Made by a program: the position numbers and the translations under genes. 27,177 bases of DNA. It comes from Phoronis australis (taxonomy: Eukaryota; Phoronida; Phoronidae). Below are positions 1 through 10,359 of the stretch, one piece after another. Below the pieces are notes generated by a model that saw only the letters and a list, made by a program, of their open reading frames with translations, was not told where the DNA came from and searched no databases. Position 1 is the first letter of the stretch. Each line of letters starts with the position of its first letter. The stretch spans positions 1-27,177 of the forward strand of contig NMRA01001319.1 of assembly GCA_002633005.1 (NCBI GenBank). Reading direction: 5' to 3'.

Positions 1-890
1 GAAGTCTATATCTAAATCTGACCACTGAGTGCCATAAGTATCCCTACTATCATATTCATAATCACTGAAGTCTATATCTAAATCAGACCACTGAGTGCCA
101 TAAGTATCCATACTTTCATATCCATAATCACTGAAGTCTATATCTAAATCTGACCACTGAGTGCCATAAGTATCTACACTTTCATATCCATAATCACTGA
201 AGTCTATATATAAATCTGACCACTGAGTGCCATAAGTATCCATACTTTCATATCCATAATCACTGAAGTCTATATCTAAATCTGACCACTGAGTGCCATA
301 AGTATCCCTACTATCATATCCATAATCACTGAAGTCTATATCTAAATCAGACCACTGAGTGCCATAAGTATCCATACTTTCATATCCATAATCACTGAAG
401 TCTATATCTAAATCTGACCACTGAGTGCCATAAGTATCCATACTTTCATATACATAATCACTGAAGTCTATATCTAAATCTGACCACTGAGTGCCATAAG
501 TATCCATACTTTCATATACATAATCACTGAAGTCTATATCTAAATCTGACCACTGAGTGCCATAAGTATACCATACTTTCATATCCATAATCACTGAAGT
601 CTATATCTAAATCTGACCACTGAGAGCCATAAGTATCCATACTTTCATATCCATAATCACTGAAGTCTATATCTAAATCTGACCACTGAGTGCCATAAGT
701 ATCCATACTATCATATCCATAATCACTGAAGTCTATATCTAAATCAGACCACTGAGTGCCATAAGTATCCATACTATCATATCCATAATCACTGAAGTCT
801 ATATCTAAATCAGACCACTGAGTGCCATAAGTATCCATACTTTCATATCCATAATCACTGAAGTCTATATCTAAATCTGACCAGTGTCAT
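1..890 (-). repeat. 66-bp minisatellite with an open reading frame on the minus strand
   Basis: About 13 direct repeats of a 66-bp unit run off the left edge of the window. Read on the minus strand each unit is 22 codons, SDYGYDSMDTYGTQWSDLDI plus DF, rich in Asp, Tyr and Ser. From about 838 down to 567 the frame is open. A single inserted base near 567-570 shifts it, and the shifted copies are again open down to base 1. Differences between copies are a mixture of synonymous changes (TCA/TCT) and replacements (D/E, G/V, M/R, D/Y). It could be the repeat domain of an acidic protein whose other exons lie to the left, or a non-coding minisatellite whose length happens to be a multiple of three. 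The left half of the array is the part that could still be in frame with an outside gene. Confidence 0.85.
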
Positions 891-1567
891 CCGTATCCAC
901 ACTATCCTCCATAATAAGAACTTCAAGAACTGAGAGAGCAGCGATGATGTCCGTATAATACCAAGGCAGTAATTTCAAATGAGTGTATGCACAGTGCTAG
1001 TGATAGAGTAGAATGGACATTTTGTTATTGTTTCTAGTCAGTTCTAGTAAAATATACAGAGCACCCGAGCAGATGATTATGTGGTCACAGCAGTGTTATA
1101 TAATACCAATTAGGCTCAAATTCAGAGTAATTAGCTTCGATCTAGTTTTCGAATCAAACAAACATACAATATTTCATGGAAGAACATCTCTATAACCTTT
1201 CAAAAGTTACTACAACAACCACCACAAAGTTAACAGCTTTCTGGTTTTTCCTTGAATTGATAATTAGCATGTGAGGAAATGGTTCTAAAGTCCAATAGGC
1301 ATTAACTTCACAAACAATAACTTAATACAGTCTGGGGTCTCAATCCTCATTGGATAGAAAACTGGGAATACCCTAGATATATTTAAACCTGTAAATTGCT
1401 GCCTTGTACTATCCCTCCTGAAGGCATGATCCGCTTTTGAGATACACTGTTTAGATAAGTTAAACGCCTCCAGACGGCAACCGCCCATGAGTGAAAACAA
1501 ACACTTATGCCATATGGCGGGATCAGGGAGGAATGAGTAAAGGGTATTTCTGTTGTGTGTCATTTTA
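891..1567. other. No gene recognised
   Basis: Unique-looking AT-rich sequence between the minisatellite and the first modular element. Short open frames such as 1013-1195 (+) have no recognisable domain. A minus-strand frame at 1285-1782 runs into the neighbouring element and looks accidental. Confidence 0.5.
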
Positions 1568-3075
1568 TTATGCGCCCACATATTTATATGTGGACGCATT
1601 ATGCCGTCATCTCCGTCCGTCCGTACGGGCGGCGTCCGTCTGGCGTCCGGCGTCCGCTGCTCTATCTCCAAAACCCTTTGACATATGTTCATGAAATTTG
1701 GCACATATGTTCCATTTATGAATGGGACGGCATGTGCGAACTTTCGGACGGATCCGACTACTGGTGTGCCCCCTAGTGGCAATTTTAGTTTTTTACGCTT
1801 ACCTTTGTATCTTCAAAAGTCCTGAACGGATTTTCATGAAATTTGGTATGTAGGCACCTATTAGAGAGGTGACGCTATCCTGCCGTTTTCAGATGGATTC
1901 GACATAGTTTGCGCTACCTAGTGGCCATTTTTAGTGTTTTCGAGTATGTTTTTGTGCGTCCACCCCTCTATCAACCAAACCGCTCAAAGAATGATTGTGA
2001 AAATTGGCATGTATATGCTTACTATGTAGAGGACGGTTGACGATGATTTTCTGACGATTTTGACCACTGTGGCGCCTCCTAGTGGCAGTTTTTTTTTTGC
2101 GCCTATGGCTGTATCTCCTAAACCGTTCACAGGACCGTTACGAAATTGTGTAAGTATATTTATATGATGTTAATAATGGAAGATGACGACTTTTGGACGG
2201 ATCCGCCTACCAGTGTGCCCACTAGTGGCAATTTTATTTTTTTACGTTAACCTCTGTATCTTCACAAGTCCTTAACGGATTTTCATGAAATTTGGTATGT
2301 AGGCACCTATTAATGCGATGACGCTATCCTCCCATTTTCGGATGGATTCGACCTAGTTTGCGACACCCAGTGGCCATTTTTACTGTTTTTCAGTCTGTTT
2401 TTTGGTGTCCACCCCTCTATCAACCAAACCGCTATAAGTATGATTGTGAAAATTGGCATGTATGTTTTTACTATGAAGAGGACAGTTGACTCTGAATTTC
2501 CCATGACTTTGATTACTGTGGCGCCTCCTAGTGGCAGTTTTTTTTGCGCCCATGGCTGTATCTCCCAAACCGTTAGCAGGATCTTTACTAAATTTAGCAA
2601 GTATATTTATGTGATGTTGACAACGGACGATGACAACTTTAGGATGATTCTGACTACCGGTATGCCTCTAGTGACAATTTTTGTATTTTACATTGAACTC
2701 TGTATTTTCATAGGTCTTCAGGTGTATACTTTGTGTTACTTCGTGATGATGAAGGAAAAGTTCCAAGTAGAAATTTGTTTCTGGCATTCTAATGCTGTGC
2801 TAATCTCTTATGTTGGTAAATTTGTTTTTAATTCTATGTTTCTGTGGTGCTTTAAGCAACTGATGCATAGGATGTGCTTGTATTATGAAGATCACTCACA
2901 TTTTGCCCCTAGCCTATTGAGGAGACAATGACCATGCCTTTCCATTTTGCAAAGTACAACATACTACATATATGCCCTCTACTGGCCACTTTATGGTACC
3001 AATAAACAACCCTGGAAGGATACCGTATACGGTGCAATTGTGGGCGCATTTCAACGCTCTGCGTTGCTCTTGTTG
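1568..3075 (+). mobile_element. Modular non-autonomous element, copy 1 (long)
   Basis: The left end carries ATGCGCCCACA (1570-1580), which recurs inverted as TGTGGGCGCAT at 3039-3049. Just inside the left end is an imperfect hairpin, CCACATA-TTTA-TATGTGG. Near the right end are the palindrome ACCGTATACGGT and the small hairpin CAACGC-TCT-GCGTTG. The interior is a chain of degenerate ~145-bp modules, each with a TTTCATGAAATTTGG-like box and a CTAGTGGC box. CTAGTGG-like boxes fall near 1773, 1918, 2079, 2222, 2368, 2530 and 2670. A block of three modules (~450 bp) is duplicated, starting at about 1808 and again at about 2257. No transposase is encoded. The orientation is arbitrary. Exact ends and target-site duplication are not resolved. 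Confidence 0.75.
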
Positions 3076-3381
3076 TTTTTAGCCAGCTGAACTGGACAAA
3101 AAGCAGCTTAATTTTCCCCTACCATTTCAATAGTCAGATTTTTGTATCCTGAATAGAATATATATTTCTTAATGCTGATTAAGTACATTGTTGTTTTTTT
3201 ATCATAAATCTGCTATTTTATATCAATTTTGCTTTTTTGTGGATTTGTAAACCCAGACACTACAGTTTATAGACTGTCAAACTTTCCCAGTTTAATCTGT
3301 CTGTTTAGCTCCTTCTTGGTCTCTGTGCTGCTTAATGTCTACTAATAATGCATAAAAGTGTAAAAGGGTTATTTGCTTTAG

Positions 3382-3549
3382 AACCAGAACCAGTGATTGC
3401 CAAGCCACCTGTGGCTGGCAGAAAAAAGGTTGTGAAGAAGAAAGCTTCTGTGGTGGAAATTATCTCCCCTGGAGACCACAGTGGAAAAGTTGTTGGTAAA
3501 AAGATTCCAAAGAAAAAGCGAGGAAGCTCCACTGCTGCTGATAGTTTTA
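3382..3549 (+). CDS. Possible isolated exon, lysine-rich; function unknown
   Basis: A plus-strand open frame runs from 3348 to 3566. Inside it, a plausible exon is bounded by the acceptor TTTGCTTTAG and the donor A/GTGAGT, 168 nt with 55 whole codons. It encodes PVIAKPPVAGRKKVVKKKAS, followed by a segment with KIPKKKRGSS, which resembles a monopartite nuclear localisation signal. The amino-acid make-up and varied third positions look like real coding sequence, but no family is recognised. It lies in the ~560-bp gap between two close copies of a transposable element, so it may be an exon of an unseen plus-strand gene, a captured fragment or a decayed gene. Alternatively the frame may simply be open by chance. 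Confidence 0.35.
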
Positions 3550-3638
3550 GTGAGTCACAGTTTTAAGTCTGGTCTGCATGACACCTGTTGACCTCATTAG
3601 TGAGTGTCAATTGCGGAAGAGGAAGAACACTCGCATTG

Positions 3639-4687
3639 TTATGCGCCCACATATTTATATGTGGACGCATTATGCCGTCATCTCCGTCCGTCCGTCTGGG
3701 TGGCGTCCGGCGTCCGCTGCTCCATCTCCAAAACCCTTTGACATACGTTCATGAAATTTGGCACGTATGTTCCATTCATGAATGGGACGGCATGTGCGAA
3801 CTTTCAGATGGATCTGACTACCGGTGTGCCCCCTAGTGGCAATTTTAGTTTTTTACGCTTACCTTTGTATCTTCAAAAGTCCTGAACGGATTTTCATGAA
3901 ATTTGGTATGTAGGCACCTATTAGTGAGATGACGTTATCCTCCCGTTTTCGGATGGATTCGACCTAGTTTGCGACACCCAGTGGCCATTTTTACTGTTTT
4001 TGAGTCTGTTTTTTGGCGTCCACCCCTCTATCAACCAAACCACTATAAGTATGATTGTGAAAATTGGCATGTATGTTCTTACTATGAAGAGGACAGTTGA
4101 CGCTGAATTTCCCATGACTTTGATTACTGTGGCGCCTCCTAGTGGTAGTTTTTTTTTGCGCCCATGGCTGTATCTCCCAAACCGTTTGCAGGATCTTTAC
4201 TAAATTTAGCAAGTGTATTTATGTGATGTTGACAACGGACGATGACGACTTTAGGATGATTCTGACTACCGGTATGCCTCTAGTGGCAATTTTAGTATTT
4301 TACATTGACCTCTGTATTTTCATAGGTCTTCAGGTGTATACTTTGTGTTACTTCGTGACTATGAAGGAAAAGTTCCAAGTAAAAATTTGTTTCTGGCATT
4401 CTAATGCTGTGCTAATCTCGTATGTTGGTAAATTTGTTTTTAATTCTATGTTTCTGTGGTGCTTTAAGCAACTGATGTATAGGATGTGCTTGTATTATGA
4501 AGATCACTCACATTTTGCCCCTAGCCTATTGAGGAGACAATGACCATCCCTTTCCATTTTGCACAGTACAACATTCTACATATATGCCCTCTACTGGCCA
4601 CTTTATGGTACCAATAAACAACCCTAGAAGGATACCGTATACGGTGCAATTGTGGGCGCATTTCAACGCTCTGCGTTGCTCTTGTTT
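3639..4687 (+). mobile_element. Modular non-autonomous element, copy 2 (short)
   Basis: This copy is very similar to copy 1 in the same orientation: the same left end (ATGCGCCCACA at 3641-3651), the same right end (inverted at 4651-4661, followed by CAACGC-TCT-GCGTTG) and the same order of modules. It is ~460 bp shorter because the three-module block occurs once instead of twice. Open frames at 2440-2931 and 4142-4543 in the two copies can be aligned, but they differ by about seven amino-acid replacements against about one silent change, which argues against a conserved protein. Confidence 0.75.
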
Positions 4688-4885
4688 ATGTTCATGTTTT
4701 TCATCTTCTGAATTCCTGAATATAAAATTTGGCAAGTAGTAGGTAAACGATGACACCTTATCACTTTTTGGACAGATTTGATCCATTCTACACTGCGTAG
4801 TGGCCATTTATACAATGCTAATAAATATTCCCTAAAAACACACTGTGCGTTACAGTTGTGGACGCTTGCAACACTTGACCTCTCC
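4688..4885 (+). mobile_element. Degraded 3' fragment of the modular element
   Basis: From about 4795 the sequence runs TAGTGGCCATTTAT, AATAAATATTCCCT, GTGCGTTACAGTTGTGGACG, CTTGCAAC. This follows the 3' end of copies 1 and 2 (CTGGCCACTTTAT, AATAAACAACCCT, GTGCAATTGTGGGCGCATTTCAAC) with many substitutions. The upstream part (GGACAGATTTGATCC near 4769) matches the end of a module. It directly follows copy 2. Confidence 0.5.
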
Positions 4886-7234
4886 AACAGTACAAAGAAA
4901 GCTGAATGTAAAACTTGTGGCAGCTAAAGCTCATACAAAAGGTGTTTTTTAATGTGTCAAAGGTCAGACATTTTATGAAAGCATGCTTATACCCATAAGT
5001 CTTTGCTACTGATCTAGGACAATGACTATGAAATGTCATGTTACTCCCAACTATGGATATACCTAAGAGATTCCATTATTTGTTGTTGTTTTCACAGGTT
5101 CTTGAGTTGGTAACCAGCTTGCAGACTCACATGGTTTAGGTGAGAAATGGAGAGGAGTTTGAAAGGTCAAAAAAACAGTGACATTGTCATGGCAGTTTAC
5201 TAATGTCATGACAGATAAATGGTATAGTATCTACGGTGAAGTTTCTTCAACTTAGAACACAGTATAGCAAAACAGTAAAATTTTATTTTATCAAAATTTG
5301 CAACTAGACAATAAACAAGACATTTTACACGATTATCTGAAACTTATGTAGCATGGCTGTTATCAGCAAACACATGATGAAATTTTGAACGTTTTTTTTT
5401 TGGCAAAACAGTGAGCGTTTCAAAATGAAATAATGACTGTTTTGGCCATTATTTTTGTTGGAATTTGAGGAAACTTTACCGTATTCGCTGAATCAAAAAG
5501 TGGTTCAGTTAGGGAAATATGGATCAACACCTTATGTGCTACATATAACTCTATGTGAAATATTTGTGTGGCATAATGACTAATGATTTCCAGATAGGAA
5601 AACAAGGTGCAAGTAGATGGTGAAATGTCATTTATTGCACAATACGAAATTTAAAATACTAGGAAAATTATGGTATAAATGTCTGGAAGATGGGAAATCA
5701 ATCAAAGTGCGCCCTGGCAGATTAGCAAGGAGAACGAATTTTGGTGGCCTAATCAATAATAATCAACTTCAAGTTATATGAGTGCTTAAGAGCTGGTCTG
5801 TTTTTTTCAAAAACCTAATGCATATGTTATCATTCGATCAATTCACAAAAGAAGCCCGGTATTATGTATATCTGGCTTTTTATCTGAAAATGTTAGAATA
5901 GTTGACGTTTGTCTGCTAGTTTGCCACATTGAGACAATTGTGGCGTGGAACATTAATGAATAGTGGCCGAGTGGTGGCGGGCATGACAACTAGAAAAACT
6001 CATCCATCATGAATACAGTAGAAACGAATGAAAAGAGTAATAAAATCATGAGCTCGTTCAGGTTATGCTCGAGTTTGTTCCCTAACGGACTACTTAAAAG
6101 TATACTAGGTAGCACTAGAGTGGCAACAACCCTACCTGGGACGCATTCCAAATTCCAAAATATGCACATTTAAAGCTAGCGGGATAATGTGCTTCTCTTA
6201 CAATTTACACAAAATCTTATTTATAGCAACAAACGTGCTTTATGGAATGCAGCCCTCTTGGAGTGCAGTCAGGTAGTCACTGTGAGTTCACATGTCACGT
6301 GCTGACAAACTAATGGCTCTTGGTCTATTCAGGTGTTGAAAGAGAAATATTTAGTCATTTGCACTTGCGTCTACCAGGTGAATACAAAATCTTCCATTAA
6401 TGGGGAAATGCAGTAAAACTTACATACCTATGTCAGAATTTCACTTTATTCTGACTAACTCGAGTTCAAGGGTATGGTTGTTATTTGTGCTCTCAGCCCT
6501 CTGTCATACTTGGGTAAAATCTCTTGATCCAGTTGAATCAGTATTAATTATGTACGTTTTTTTGTTATTCGAATGAATAGTGGAAAAGGTGAAAAATTGT
6601 GCTGAGAAATAAGTAAATAATTATATAATTGTGAAAAATGAAATCAATGCTTTAAAAGTAAATATTATATTTTTAAGTTGCACATGACTGTTTTCGTTTG
6701 GTAGCTTTGATTGATAGCGTACAAAGTTGTATACGGATGAGTAAATATCTGTGAGTGTCGGGCCATGTTATTTTGCACCATGTTTATTGTAGCTTTGAAA
6801 GGAAAAGCAACCATCACACAGCGTTGCATTATTTGTCCAAAATGCACTATTCACTGATGGGAAAAGGTAATGACACAAATACACTCTACCCACCAAAAGT
6901 TCCCGTATCATGGCAGAGTGACTGGCCATAATGGATCATTTCAGCTTCTCTGTTGTGTTGCCCTTGTGCTCAGCCACGATAACTGGAAATTCGAGACAAA
7001 GTTTTGTCTGATAAGCTTTGGCATATGTTGAATGAGAATATGTATGCGATGTATTTGTAACTTGCAAAGTACTGTTTACACTATTTTTCACAAAAGCAAA
7101 TGATGTTAATTTATAGTTGTACCTGTTGCAATATTACTGGGTCCGTCCCATGTGCAAAATACATAAGTGCAAAAATATGCAACATGCATCAAACAAGACT
7201 TGATATTAGCAGCCAGTTGTATTGACACGATATC
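4886..7234. other. No gene recognised
   Basis: AT-rich sequence with only short, unconvincing open frames (for example 5420-5605 and 6665-6847 on the minus strand). A weak inverted pair, CGCATTCCA near 6141 and TGGAATGCAGCCC near 6242, could be the remnant of a small inverted-repeat element. Confidence 0.5.
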
Positions 7235-7670
7235 ACAATAGTGCCGTTTACACTACAAAAGTTGACATGGATCAGCTGACACAGAACGAGATGTTCCAGT
7301 GTGTAAACAGGACTGACACGGACCAAACTGACACTGCAGTGACAACTTTTGCCACCCGTTCGTGAGGTGGGGCAATTTGCACTCGAACATCTTGCTCCGA
7401 GTCAATTATATGTCTAAACACGAAACTGGGACAAGGCGGCAAGGATCATCTCTACTGCGCTTGAGCAATGACCTACATACGGGTTCTCTGTCTCTGCAAC
7501 TCCCGCTATTTGAAAACCTGTGCATGTGCATTCCACTCTCCAGCGTACAACTTCCGTCTTGCCACAGTTAATGAAATTGTGTGACTGTGTAAACGGCCAC
7601 TTGACACCGATCGAGTTGCTCCGTGTCAGTTGCTCCGGGCCAAAAGTTTATGTGTAAACAGGACTATTGT
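7235..7670. mobile_element. MITE-like inverted-repeat element
   Basis: The left end ACAATAGTGCCGTTTACAC (7235-7253) recurs inverted at the right end, where the minus strand reads ACAATAGTCCTGTTTACAC (7652-7670). The similarity continues inward in diverged form (CAAAAGTTGACATGG versus AAACTTTTGGCCCGG, then CTGACAC on both sides). Two internal TGTGTAAACRG boxes near 7301 and 7587 give it a nested look. It has no coding capacity beyond a short unconvincing frame at 7362-7571 (+). At ~436 bp it fits a non-autonomous DNA transposon. The family and target-site duplication are not determined. Confidence 0.6.
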
Positions 7671-9832
7671 TCTGCAAACATTTCCAACAGCAATCTAGTT
7701 TAGCAGAAAATGAGGTAGCATACAGTGTAATACAATTACACGTGCTTAGTGCATAAACTAATTACATTCCTTTGTGAGCATGATTCAGATCTTTTCTAAA
7801 ATATACATTGTCAATTCTCAAAATCATGTTTTCAAATCTTTGACCATCACCGAGTGCCAACAGTTCTAGTCATGTTGCCTCTATTTGGCAGAAATGGATT
7901 TTTAGTCAATAGAAGGTTTGACTACGTTTTAGTTACAATGATATGCAATTATTTTATAAGCTGACAGTATTATGGAAAAATTTGAAGAGCAACAGAGCAA
8001 ACTTTCAAAGGTCCACTTAACGATTTAAAGTGACAGACATGGTACAGTTGTAAATTCAAACAAAAAAACAAATGACAACTGAATGACAAGTTTCAATTAC
8101 CTCCTTCCCTGCCAACACAATAGAGAGCCACCTGGCTCTGCGGTCAACAGGCACATAGTCTTATGACAATGAGGTGCCATAAAGGATTCCATAATGTGAC
8201 CAAGCAGCAGGACAGGATTCAATGGGCTATTGTGTTTGCATTTAGTAAACTGAAAGTGTTATACAATCACTCCCACAGTCAATTTTTGCCTGCACTAGGT
8301 TCCTCATGAAATGCCTACCTCATAGTAAAATCCTACTAAACTAACAGTTCTAACTTGCCGTACTTCACAACTTCTTCTATTAAACGTTATATTGAAACAA
8401 CTCAAAACTGCTTGATAATGAGATTTGATGGTTCCTCAAGGTAATAACCATTAAATACTGTAATAGTAAACCCAGAACAAAACAATACACTAAGGAACGG
8501 AATACACGGAAAAAGATGTAAAACTAGTCAAATAAGGGAAGAATACATAGCAAATGCTAATCTCAGAAATGTAATGGCAATAGTCGCCCAAACCACTGTG
8601 GAATAAAATGATTTTTTACACAAGATTCACATATCTCCAAACCTCCATGGACACATACGACTGACCATTCACAAGTGTATGAAATGAGTGCTTTGAGAGA
8701 TGAGGGAATGAGGCGTACTCCAAGCATTCACTTTTGATGTCTGAAAAATTATGAAGCGAAAAAAAATTCAATGCTCAATCTGTTGCTTTTTTTACAACAA
8801 AACTATATGGAGAATTTTTCGACAATAATCGCTGTATTTAATGCAGTGAACAGATGAACAACAACAGTGACACTTAATGCAGTCACAGTGTTTAATTAAT
8901 GCTGGCCAGTAAAAATAACATTTTGTATTCCTTTCAGGTGAGGAAAAAGTATGTTTCGTACACTCATCAAAGTGGCAATTACTGTGTAAGGTTTCCATGA
9001 TGACAGACAGTAAAACAAAATTAGATTTTTTATACAGTAAAGTTCTTCAACACTGTAAAACAGCAGGATAAATGTAAAATGTGTACAGAACACTTTAAAC
9101 TACAGAGAATGTAGATCTAACATGAGGTCAAAAAACAACAGTTAAGAAATCAAAGCTGGTAAGAACCCTCCTTGTCTAAAACACTAACTATTGACTTAGA
9201 CCACTTATTGTTACAACACTGGTCAAATTTGTTCTCCAAGGCTTCATCACAATACAACTCGGCAAACACGCGAGTATGAGAAATTTTTGACATTCACTTG
9301 AATATGCTGATTTCGTCCTAACTGATGCTTCGAATTTATTGCTATTCGGTATGAATTCCCTCCATATATTCTCTCGTTAAGCCATTCGCCAGAAATATTG
9401 AGTGTATGAAAGATTTTGCAAGTCATTTACTTCCGATTCTTGCATTCGCTATAGTTTGATGGCGCCTTTGCTCAAACGAGAAGAGATTCCTGGTCTTGTA
9501 AAGACCTGATAGCACATTGCTACTGGAAACTGAGGTCTGAAGCAATCATGAAATAGACATTTTTTTCTAAGAAATCGCGTTTAACCTGAGTAACAATCTG
9601 GGTGTGGAATTTTCCTCTTTTAACAATGAGGATTTCCTGTGTTTTGGTTTCGATTTCCTCTTATTTGATTTCCAGTTTCCTTTTTACTTTAAGTCTCTTT
9701 TTATCATTATTTTAACTTTATTTAAGCAAAGATGTTTCTTGCAGTTAAACTTTAAAACACAAAATATTTCTATCACATAACCCTATTTATTTGTAGAAAA
9801 ATGCTTCATTTTTATCATGGGTCGTTCCAAGC
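7671..9832. other. No gene recognised
   Basis: AT-rich intergenic sequence downstream of the glutaminase gene. Short minus-strand frames at 8792-8998 and 8896-9093 overlap each other and have no recognisable domain. Minus-strand AATAAA signals at 9717-9722 and 9786-9791 may belong to the glutaminase transcript. Confidence 0.5.
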
Positions 9833-9915
9833 CCTGGCCGAGTAAGTTGAGTGGTAAGTGGTCTGAATCAAAATTAAGTGTTTTTGATCATAGAAGGTGG
9901 GTTTAAAACCAGTTT
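9833..9915 (+). repeat. Degenerate tRNA-like (SINE-type) sequence
   Basis: TGGCCGAGTAAGTTGAG near 9837 resembles a polymerase III A box. GGGTTTAAAACCA about 60 nt later resembles a decayed B box (consensus GGTTCRANNCC). The spacing fits a tRNA-derived SINE head. The same 15-mer GTGGGTTTAAAACCA-like stretch recurs near 20858. The evidence is weak. Confidence 0.3.
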
Positions 9916-10247
9916 AAATAATTATGCTGTACATCGTTCAATGAAAACCACACAATAAACCTTCAACACTCTGGTTAAGTGTAAACACACTGCACAACAA
10001 TTTCATTTTTCAAAGACGACCACGCAATAACTTTTGAACGCTGACAAACAAGGATGAACACATAGAAGGTGAAAAGATTAGACTGGCGAAGACTAGCAAG
10101 ATCTAGTCAAACTTGCAAGAAACTAGCCTAAGCTTACTGAACACATCACAGTTAAGGTTCACAATCTCTTCATAAATATAGTAGAATTTAATGCCCATTT
10201 GAATAAGGAAATAATTTGATTTCAACTGGACAGGTTTTGTTTCGAGG

Positions 10248-10359
10248 TCAAGAAAGCTCGCTTGTCTTAGCTGCAATTTTCTCTTCATAACTCTCAAGTA
10301 GTTGCACTATGTCAGTTTTGTTGAACTTTTTGGCTTCATCCAGTGGAGTGGATCCCCAC
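10248..10359 (-). CDS. GLS: Glutaminase terminal coding exon l
   Basis: The exon completes the second ankyrin repeat ([20 protein letters not shown], then LLESYEEK) and ends in IAAKTSELS and a TGA at 10248-10250. Human KGA has a longer tail here, so the C-terminus is short. The acceptor is TTTGTAG. The 3' UTR lies below 10248. No close AATAAA is visible on the minus strand. An ATTAAA lies about 60 nt past the stop, and AATAAA occurs at 9786-9791 and 9717-9722, so the polyadenylation site is unresolved. Confidence 0.94.

Noticed and set aside
1285-1782. A 165-residue minus-strand open frame
   Set aside because: Half of it lies in the left end of the modular element and no domain or splice context supports it. 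It looks accidental.
2440-2931. A 163-residue open frame in copy 1, with a matching 133-residue frame at 4142-4543 in copy 2
   Set aside because: The two frames differ mostly by amino-acid replacements, with hardly any silent changes. They run across the non-coding modules and have no recognisable domain.
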